Assembly: GCA_934183145.1 (NCBI GenBank)
Contig: CAKPSA010000040.1
Coordinates: 1-10,840 of the forward strand
Origin: an uncultured Veillonella sp.
GTDB taxonomy: Bacteria > Bacillota > Negativicutes > Veillonellales > Veillonellaceae
Direction of reading: 5' to 3'
Length of the DNA stretch: 10,840 bases
Below are positions 5,883-10,840 of this stretch, one piece after another. The notes under the pieces were generated by a model. That model saw nothing but the letters and a program-made list of their open reading frames with translations. It was not told where the DNA came from and ran no database searches. Numbering within the stretch: the first letter of the stretch is position 1; each line of letters starts with the position of its first letter. A program made the translations under genes and the position numbers.

Positions 5883-6009
5883 GTAACCCTTCCCTTCTTA
5901 TGGGAACATACCATATATACATAACTTTATTTCAACATGTAATTGCAACTAATTTTATGATTCTCATCTTACTGAAAGCACCACAAAATTATTCTACAAT
6001 TATCTATTT

Positions 6010-6018
6010 ATTATAGCA
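6010..6018 (-). promoter_or_regulatory. Promoter of the MOSC-moaA operon, extended -10
   Basis: Minus-strand TGCTATAAT is a perfect extended -10, with flanks identical to the thrC promoter over 15 bases (TATGCTATAATAAAT). No good -35. A start near 6003 gives a leader of roughly 120 bases. Confidence 0.65.
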
Positions 6019-6053
6019 TAGTATTCATACAAATTTCCTATGAATTTAATCAC

Positions 6054-6087
6054 TAAAAAAGAACTCTGCTCCAAGGAACAGAGTTCT
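6054..6087 (-). terminator. Terminator of the permease gene
   Basis: AGAACTCTG (6060-6068) / CAGAGTTCT (6079-6087) stem, extended inward by TCC/GGA across one mismatch, followed on the minus strand by six T. It starts 13 bases after the permease stop. Confidence 0.9.
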
Positions 6088-6100
6088 CATATAATATGTC

Positions 6101-7429
6101 TTATCGGCGACCCATTTCTTTAATTTCATCACCACGATTAACACCATTAAGTAGTAAATTCAGCAAAATTGCCATAATACTACCAAAGGTAATACCAGAT
6201 TTTAAAATAATTTGTGCCCAAGCAGGGAAATTAGCATAAAAGTTTGGCGCTGCAATAGGGATCATAGCCACACCAATACTAATTGCTACAAGCATTAAAT
6301 TATGATTACCTTCAAAGCTAACCTTGCCTAAAGAACGAATACCACTAGCAACAATCATACCAAACATGGCAATACCAGCACCACCTAATACGGCATTTGG
6401 AATACTAGCTACGATGGCCGCTAATTTAGGGAATAATCCCAACAAAATCAAAATCACACCAGAGGCAGCAACTACAAAGCGACTCTTAACACCTGTTACA
6501 GCAATAAGGCCCACGTTTTGAGCAAATGCTGTATATGGGAAGCTATTAAGAATACCACCGATAATAGTAGATACCCCATCAGCACGAATGATAGATGCCA
6601 ATTCCTTACGTCCAATTGGCTTATCTACAATTTCACCAATCGCAATACTGTCACCTGTGGTTTCAACCATAACAACAAGCATTACGATAATCATGGAAAG
6701 CACAGAAGCCCAATCAAAGGTTGGTAAACCAAAATAGAAAGGTTCAATAACTGCAATCCAACTGGAACGTCCAACTTCATCAAAGTTTGTAACGCCCATG
6801 GCAAAAGCTATAGCTGTACCTGCAATTAAACCAATTAATACAGAAAGATTACTGAAGAAACCTTTTGCAAATTTGTAAACGAATACAACGATTAAGAATG
6901 TAAGGAACCCTAGTCCAATATTGGTAAAACTACCAAAATTCGGATTACCTACGCCGCCACCCATCCAGTTAATAGCAACTGGCATCAAGTTAATACCGAT
7001 AATGGTAATAATTGTACCTGTAACTACAGGAGGAAATAGTCGAATAAGGCGACTAAAGAATGGAGCTATCAAAAATGTAAATAACCCGGCTATGATAATA
7101 GCACCATAAATAGCAGTCATACCATGCTGAGCCCCAATCATCGCCATAGGACCAACAGATGCAAAGGTAACCCCTTGGATCATTGGAATACGTCCACCAA
7201 TGTTACCAAACCCTAACGTCTGGATTAATGTGGCAATACCGCAAGTAAATAAATCCGCCGTAATTAATCGAATTAAATCTTCCATAGGTAGGTGCATGGC
7301 CTGTGCCACAATAATAGGTACCGCAACGGCACCTGCATACATAGCTAATACGTGCTGTAAACCAAAGGCAAAGAGCTGTGGTATCGGCAACATACTATCG
7401 ACCGTATTCATTTGTTTTTGATCTGTCAT
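6101..7429 (-). CDS. NCS2/NAT-family purine permease, xanthine/urate type
   Basis: Inner-membrane nucleobase symporter of the NCS2 (nucleobase-ascorbate) family, 442 residues, with about 12-14 hydrophobic segments. The N-terminal QHVLAMYAG (25-33; H26) and the substrate motif QNVGLIAVTGVKSR (304-317) are present. The likely substrate-site residues E256 (VETTGD), D284 (IRADG), Q304 and N305 correspond to E272, D304, Q324 and N325 of E. coli XanQ as I recall them. The motif with G-V-K-S-R after the threonine points to xanthine/uric acid transporters rather than UraA-type uracil permeases. The longest frame begins at 7465, but AGGAGA six bases before the ATG at 7429, plus a promoter whose -10 lies at 7473-7468, show that 7429 is the true start. 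PurR-like boxes upstream suggest control by purine supply. It is separated from fchA by a hairpin and has its own terminator. Confidence 0.92.
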   Translation of the reverse strand: MTDQKQMNTVDSMLPIPQLFAFGLQHVLAMYAGAVAVPIIVAQAMHLPMEDLIRLITADLFTCGIATLIQTLGFGNIGGRIPMIQGVTFASVGPMAMIGAQHGMTAIYGAIIIAGLFTFLIAPFFSRLIRLFPPVVTGTIITIIGINLMPVAINWMGGGVGNPNFGSFTNIGLGFLTFLIVVFVYKFAKGFFSNLSVLIGLIAGTAIAFAMGVTNFDEVGRSSWIAVIEPFYFGLPTFDWASVLSMIIVMLVVMVETTGDSIAIGEIVDKPIGRKELASIIRADGVSTIIGGILNSFPYTAFAQNVGLIAVTGVKSRFVVAASGVILILLGLFPKLAAIVASIPNAVLGGAGIAMFGMIVASGIRSLGKVSFEGNHNLMLVAISIGVAMIPIAAPNFYANFPAWAQIILKSGITFGSIMAILLNLLLNGVNRGDEIKEMGRR

Positions 7430-7467
7430 AATGTCTCCTACATCAAACCTCGAAATAACACCCATTT

Positions 7468-7496
7468 ATTTTACAATATCGTTCGGATTTTAACAA
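7468..7496 (-). promoter_or_regulatory. Permease promoter
   Basis: Minus-strand TTGTTA (7496-7491), 17-base spacer, TAAAAT (7473-7468); four and five consensus matches. The start would be near 7461, about 30 bases before the ATG. The spacer contains a PurBox-like element. Confidence 0.6.
7478..7490 (-). promoter_or_regulatory. PurBox-like operator in the permease promoter
   Basis: AAATCCGAACGAT (minus strand) matches the Gram-positive PurR box AWWWCCGAACWWT at 12 of 13 positions. It fills the -35/-10 spacer of the permease promoter, so a bound PurR-type protein would repress transcription. Confidence 0.6.
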
Positions 7497-7500
7497 TACA

Positions 7501-7549
7501 AAAAAGAGAACTTATTATTTATAAAAGCAATAATAAGTCCTCTTTTTTA
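7501..7549. terminator. Long hairpin with T-run between fchA and the permease gene
   Basis: AAAAAAGAG (7501-7509) / CTCTTTTTT (7541-7549), one mismatch, then ACTTATTATT (7511-7520) / AATAATAAGT (7530-7539): about 20 pairs, nine-base loop, T-runs on both strands. Most likely the fchA terminator (127 bases after its stop). If a promoter upstream at 7568-7563 (TATAAT) is also used, it would act as a leader terminator for the permease. Confidence 0.8.
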
Positions 7550-7552
7550 ATT

Positions 7553-7596
7553 TTTCCGAACATTATATTTTTAAAAGTATAAATCGTTCGAGATAA
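7553..7596. promoter_or_regulatory. Inverted pair of PurBox-like elements
   Basis: TTTTCCGAACATT (7553-7565, plus) matches the PurR box at 12 of 13. A weaker opposed copy TATCTCGAACGAT lies at 7596-7584 (minus). The central CGAA and TTCG are separated by 26 bases (7562-7587), the geometry expected for two 14-bp boxes spaced 16 bp apart, as described for Bacillus subtilis PurR. Confidence 0.5.
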
Positions 7597-7675
7597 TTTG
7601 GATTTTATTGATTAATATATCCAGACATCTATCTAGTTATTTCAGGCTATATTTTTAGCTACTATTTTGAGCTAA

Positions 7676-8293
7676 TTATACATATAAGCCTATAATAGCA
7701 GTCTCTTTAGCATCAAGATCTTTTTCAATAGCATTCATTTTTGCAGTTATATCAGTTACAAACACTTCATCTTTAATTCCAGATAAATTGATACGTACAT
7801 TTAAGAATGCTGCCTTTACCGCAGCACGAGCATTAATAGCAGCGATAATACCATCTGTAATAAGGTTTTGATTGCCCTTTCGAGATACCATATCCGCTAA
7901 ATCAAAGATTTGATACGCTAATTCACCGATTTCGAAGGGCACCATAGCCGCATCTTTATAAGCTTGCTGAATAGCTGAACTGCGTGTAGCCTTCTCTTCA
8001 TCAGTATTCTTCGGTAAACCTAATGCATTCATAAAGATATTAAATACATCCGCATCAGCTTGAGACAACTCAAGCATGCGATTACGAATGGCTTCTGCTT
8101 TACTTTGAAGGTCTTTCATTTCAGATTGAACCTCTTCATACCCTTTTTTACCAAAGGTTAAGTTTGCCACCATTTCAGCTAATGCAGCGCCCGTTGCAGC
8201 TGTTAAAGCCGCAATAGCACCACCACCAGGTGTAGGTTCTTTAGATGCAGTAGCGGCTACAAAGTCACTCACTTTTTGTTCTACTAATTTCAT
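7676..8293 (-). CDS. fchA: Cyclodeaminase/cyclohydrolase family protein (FchA type)
   Basis: Cytosolic folate enzyme, 205 residues, all-helical. The family removes ammonia from 5-formimino-THF to give 5,10-methenyl-THF, or in clostridia hydrolyses methenyl-THF to 10-formyl-THF; sequence alone does not separate the two. Diagnostic features are EPTPGGGAIAAL (19-30) at the folate site, the helix AEMVANLTFGKKGY (39-52), the aspartate pair in LSQADADVF (76-84) and KGNQNLITDGIIAAI (139-153). Length matches stand-alone members; there is no fused glutamate formiminotransferase domain. GAGGT seven bases before the ATG supports the start. It follows fhs on the same strand after 158 bases that include a strong hairpin. 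Together with Fhs it would carry one-carbon units from formimino donors (purine or histidine breakdown) toward formyl-THF and formate plus ATP. Confidence 0.9.
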   Translation of the reverse strand: MKLVEQKVSDFVAATASKEPTPGGGAIAALTAATGAALAEMVANLTFGKKGYEEVQSEMKDLQSKAEAIRNRMLELSQADADVFNIFMNALGLPKNTDEEKATRSSAIQQAYKDAAMVPFEIGELAYQIFDLADMVSRKGNQNLITDGIIAAINARAAVKAAFLNVRINLSGIKDEVFVTDITAKMNAIEKDLDAKETAIIGLYV

Positions 8294-8309
8294 ATCTATA
8301 CCTCATGTA

Positions 8310-8343
8310 AAGGAGATAACAAGATGAACCTTGTTATCTCCTT
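8310..8343. repeat. Perfect 14-bp hairpin in the fhs-fchA gap
   Basis: AAGGAGATAACAAG (8310-8323) / CTTGTTATCTCCTT (8330-8343), six-base loop. It ends 17 bases before the fchA ATG. It has no real T-run on the minus strand, so it is not a standard terminator; it may stabilise or separate the fchA transcript, or affect its translation. Confidence 0.8.
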
Positions 8344-8391
8344 ATAATTACTATAATACTGTAACAGTTAAAACAATAAACGCTATAATTC

Positions 8392-8435
8392 TAATTAAAA
8401 TTAGTCTTACAGGTTAATCTTTTTAGAAAGACTAA
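8392..8435 (-). terminator. Weak terminator-like hairpin after fhs
   Basis: TTAGTCTT (8401-8408) / AAGACTAA (8428-8435), 19-base loop, followed on the minus strand by ATTTTAATT. AT-rich and loose; may only partly stop transcription of fhs. Confidence 0.4.
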
Positions 8436-8451
8436 CTATATGTATTTACTA

Positions 8452-10122
8452 TTAGAATAAGCCTTTAATCGTACCATCTGCTTCTATATCCATGTTGAGA
8501 GCTGCTGGGCGTTTAGGAAGACCTGGCATAACCATTACATCTCCGGTACGGCATACGATAAAGCCAGCCCCATTGGCAACGCGAATATCGGATACAGTGA
8601 TAGTAAAGCCCTTTGGTGCACCGAGCAACGCAGGATTATCAGACAAGGAATATTGTGTTTTCGCCATACATACAGGCAAACGATCGAGACCCCAATCTGC
8701 TAATTGTTTAATTTGCTTTTTAGCTTTATCCGTAAAGATAACACCATCACCACCATAAATCGTAGTAACAATTTTATTTACCTTTTCTTCTAAGCTATCT
8801 TCTACATCATATACGAATTTAGGTGTTGGTTTTGGACCCTCAAGCAATTCAACGACCTTTTTAGCCATATCGATGCCGCCTTCGCCGCCCTTTTCCCAAC
8901 ATTCATTAAGCTCAACAGGGACGCCAAATTCATTACACAAGCGAGTTAACTCAGCGATTTCCGCATCTGTATCGGTAGCAAATTTATTGATCGCTACTAA
9001 TACAGGTACGTTAAAGTAACGCATGTTTTCGATTGCTTTTTGTAAGTTGCTGAAACCTTTAGTAACCGCTTCAACATTTTCTGTATTAAGCTCTTGTTTT
9101 GGTACACCACCATGCATTTTAAGAGCCCGCAATGTAGCTACGATAACGATTGTATCAGGGAAAATATCGCCATAACGACATTTAATGTCGAGGAACTTTT
9201 CAGCCCCTAAATCAGCACCGAAGCCAGCTTCTGTAACTACGATATCACCTAATTTAAGACCTAATTTTGTAGCTACGATGGAGTTACAACCATGAGCAAT
9301 GTTTGCAAATGGACCACCGTGAACGATAGCTGGCGTATGCTCTAATGTTTGTACCAGATTAGGTTTAATAGCATCTTTCATAAGGAGTGCCATCGCACCT
9401 TGGCAACCAAGTTGATGCACATACACAGGCTCACCTGCTAAATTACAACCGATTACAATGCGACCAAAACGTTCTTTTAAATCTTCTAAATCTTTAGCTA
9501 AGCAAAGAATAGCCATAATTTCAGAAGCAACAGTAATCATAAAGTGATCTTCGCGAGGGAAACCACATACTTTGCCACCAAGAGCAACCGTTACATTACG
9601 AAGCGCACGGTCATTCATATCTAAAACACGAGTCCAAGATAGTTGGCGCAAATCGATTTGCAATTCATTACCTTGATGGATGTGGTTATCGATCATAGCG
9701 GACAATAAATTGTTTGCCGCTGTAATAGCGTGCATATCACCTGTGAAATGAAGATTAATATCATCCATTGGTACTACTTGAGCATACCCCCCCCCTGCAG
9801 CACCACCTTTAATACCAAATACAGGGCCCAAGGATGGTTCGCGCAAGGTTGCAATGGCATTTTTACCGATCTTTTGTAGACCTTGTACGAGACCAATGCT
9901 CGTTGTGGACTTACCTTCCCCCGCTGGTGTCGGTGTAATAGCCGTAACAAGCACCAATTTACCATCTGGCTTAGCTTCTAAGCGACGAATGGCATCGAAA
10001 GAAATCTTCGCTTTATAATGACCATATTGTTCAATATCATCAGGTGTTAATCCGCATTTATCGGCAATAACCTGAATTTTTTCCATTTTATTCTGTTGGG
10101 CAATCTCAATATCGCTTAACAT
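8452..10122 (-). CDS. fhs: Formate-tetrahydrofolate ligase (10-formyl-THF synthetase)
   Basis: Cytosolic enzyme joining formate and tetrahydrofolate with ATP to give 10-formyl-THF; in purine fermenters it runs in reverse to make ATP. The 556-residue protein has the family's usual length. Motifs: ATP-binding P-loop [11 protein letters not shown] (63-73), [20 protein letters not shown] (94-113), the signature [14 protein letters not shown] (116-129), the folate-site region [18 protein letters not shown] and the C-terminal [22 protein letters not shown] five bases before the ATG supports the start. The three consecutive glycine codons 110-112 are all GGG, making a run of nine G on the coding strand (9795-9787) in an otherwise AT-rich gene. 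It has a strong promoter (10238-10266) with a leader of about 110 bases, and it precedes fchA on the same strand. Confidence 0.97.
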   Translation of the reverse strand: MLSDIEIAQQNKMEKIQVIADKCGLTPDDIEQYGHYKAKISFDAIRRLEAKPDGKLVLVTAITPTPAGEGKSTTSIGLVQGLQKIGKNAIATLREPSLGPVFGIKGGAAGGGYAQVVPMDDINLHFTGDMHAITAANNLLSAMIDNHIHQGNELQIDLRQLSWTRVLDMNDRALRNVTVALGGKVCGFPREDHFMITVASEIMAILCLAKDLEDLKERFGRIVIGCNLAGEPVYVHQLGCQGAMALLMKDAIKPNLVQTLEHTPAIVHGGPFANIAHGCNSIVATKLGLKLGDIVVTEAGFGADLGAEKFLDIKCRYGDIFPDTIVIVATLRALKMHGGVPKQELNTENVEAVTKGFSNLQKAIENMRYFNVPVLVAINKFATDTDAEIAELTRLCNEFGVPVELNECWEKGGEGGIDMAKKVVELLEGPKPTPKFVYDVEDSLEEKVNKIVTTIYGGDGVIFTDKAKKQIKQLADWGLDRLPVCMAKTQYSLSDNPALLGAPKGFTITVSDIRVANGAGFIVCRTGDVMVMPGLPKRPAALNMDIEADGTIKGLF

Positions 10123-10237
10123 AAAGCCTCCTTGGCGCTATGGCCACATTAAACCTATATAACAACTATTAAATAGACATATACTAATTTTAATTTTTGT
10201 CTACTGTGAATGTATATTTGTACACTTACATTACTCT

Positions 10238-10266
10238 ATTATATGTGAAAGTTCCTCTAATGTCTA
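10238..10266 (-). promoter_or_regulatory. fhs promoter
   Basis: Minus-strand TAGACA (10266-10261), 17-base spacer, TATAAT (10243-10238). The -35 lies in the second of two direct repeats TTAGACAT, the first 14 bases upstream. The start would be near 10231, giving a leader of about 110 bases with no recognised riboswitch. Confidence 0.8.
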
Positions 10267-10339
10267 ATACTTATGTCTAACAATTTTAGTAATCTATCTA
10301 ATATATAACAAAACAAGCACGATATATGCAGGTAACCAA

Positions 10340-10374
10340 GAAAAAGCCCTGATGTAAATGTACATCAGGGCTTT
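10340..10374 (-). terminator. Terminator of the SLC13-type transporter gene
   Basis: AAAGCCCTGATGTA (10343-10356) / TACATCAGGGCTTT (10361-10374), 14-bp perfect stem with loop AATG, followed on the minus strand by TTTTTC. It lies 26 bases after the transporter stop. Confidence 0.93.
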
Positions 10375-10399
10375 CAATATATACTGAATACTTATCTTA

Positions 10400-10840
10400 T
10401 TAGAATGGGAATAGGATTGGTAGTAAAATAAGTGCTACGATACTTGATACAACGATAAGTGGTAAACCAGCTTTCACATAATCCATGAAGCTATAGCCAG
10501 CTATGTTGTATACCATAGTGTTGGCAGGCATACCAATTGGTGTAGCATATGCCAAGGAGCTTGCAATTACGATTGCTGCAAGAACTGCTTTAGGATCAAA
10601 GCCAAGTTGAGACGCAAGGCTAAGCCCGATAGGAACTAATAAGGCACAAGTAGCTGTATTAGACATAAAGTTTGTCATAAATACACCAAGCACAAAGATT
10701 ACTACTAATACAACGATTGGAGACGGGCTCGCTCCAAGGCTATTAACGATAATATCAGCAACCACGCTACCAGTACCAGTTTTTACCATTGCATCACCGA
10801 GAGCCATGGAACCAGCAAAGAGCATAATTGTTTTCATATC
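10400..10840 (-). CDS. SLC13/DASS-family anion transporter, C-terminal part, cut by window edge
   Basis: The last 146 residues of a membrane transporter; the frame is open through the right edge (an Asp codon precedes the first internal Met), so the start lies outside. The segment FMTNFMSNTATCALLVP (54-70 of the fragment) contains the SNT signature of the second sodium/substrate-binding hairpin in DASS/SLC13 carriers. SLAYATPIGMPANTMVYNIAG (95-115) is the conserved re-entrant loop and helix that follows it. The end AGLPLIVVSSIVALILLPILFPF is a typical final helix. Family members move dicarboxylates, citrate or sulfate across the inner membrane, mostly with sodium; dicarboxylate uptake would suit a Veillonella-like organism that uses lactate, malate and succinate, but the substrate cannot be read here. 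Terminator follows the stop. Confidence 0.9.
   Translation of the reverse strand, partial: DMKTIMLFAGSMALGDAMVKTGTGSVVADIIVNSLGASPSPIVVLVVIFVLGVFMTNFMSNTATCALLVPIGLSLASQLGFDPKAVLAAIVIASSLAYATPIGMPANTMVYNIAGYSFMDYVKAGLPLIVVSSIVALILLPILFPF

Noticed and set aside
5960..5976. Fur-box-like half site in the MOSC-moaA leader
   Set aside because: Minus-strand TGAGAATCAT matches one half of a Fur box well, but the second half is lost, so the 7-1-7 structure is not there.
5883..6003. Molybdenum-cofactor riboswitch in the long MOSC-moaA leader
   Set aside because: The leader is about 120 bases and very AT-rich; apart from one five-pair hairpin near the ribosome binding site I see no nested stems or GNRA loops of the Moco RNA motif.
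7430..7465. N-terminal 12-residue extension of the permease
   Set aside because: The upstream ATG has no ribosome binding site and would lie at or before the predicted transcription start; AGGAGA serves the ATG at 7429.
10123..10231. Tetrahydrofolate riboswitch in the fhs leader
   Set aside because: Gene and leader length are suggestive, but the conserved junction and pseudoknot sequences of the folT-type RNA are not recognisable; only short AT-rich repeats are present.

Overview
The window looks like the chromosome of an AT-rich, anaerobic Negativicutes bacterium, most likely Veillonella. That assignment is an inference from gene content, low GC in the gaps, strong AGGAGG-type ribosome binding sites and protein style; no rRNA or marker gene confirms it. 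Almost everything is read from the minus strand. The only plus-strand gene is one Xre-type regulator. No stretch longer than 300 bases lacks a gene; the longest gap is 10123-10399 (promoter and leader of fhs plus the terminator of the next gene).

Layout, left to right: the N-terminal part of a DMT/EamA transporter (cut by the left edge); threonine synthase thrC; a DyP-type haem peroxidase; a divergent pair of small helix-turn-helix regulators with a palindromic operator family; tRNA-Lys(CUU); an operon MOSC-domain protein > moaA > unknown 100-residue protein; an NCS2/NAT xanthine/urate-type permease with PurR-like boxes; a cyclodeaminase/cyclohydrolase (fchA family); formate-tetrahydrofolate ligase fhs; and the C-terminal part of an SLC13/DASS anion transporter (cut by the right edge).

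Two themes emerge. First, molybdenum cofactor synthesis (moaA, MOSC), a purine permease, a formimino-/methenyl-THF enzyme and Fhs lie side by side. Purine breakdown by anaerobes uses a molybdenum xanthine dehydrogenase and then formimino-THF > methenyl-THF > formyl-THF > formate plus ATP, so these genes could serve one purine-scavenging or purine-fermenting physiology. That link is inferred; xanthine dehydrogenase itself is not in the window. Second, promoter architecture can be read directly in several gaps. In both the xre promoter and the permease promoter an operator-like element fills the spacer between the -35 and -10 hexamers. The xre operator is repeated as a perfect palindrome between the xre gene and the DyP peroxidase gene, which suggests the peroxidase belongs to that regulon.

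Four coding starts were moved inward from the longest possible reading frame because the ribosome binding site clearly belongs to an internal ATG: thrC, the DyP peroxidase, the 100-residue protein and the permease. No CRISPR array, insertion sequence, integrase or recognisable riboswitch was seen.
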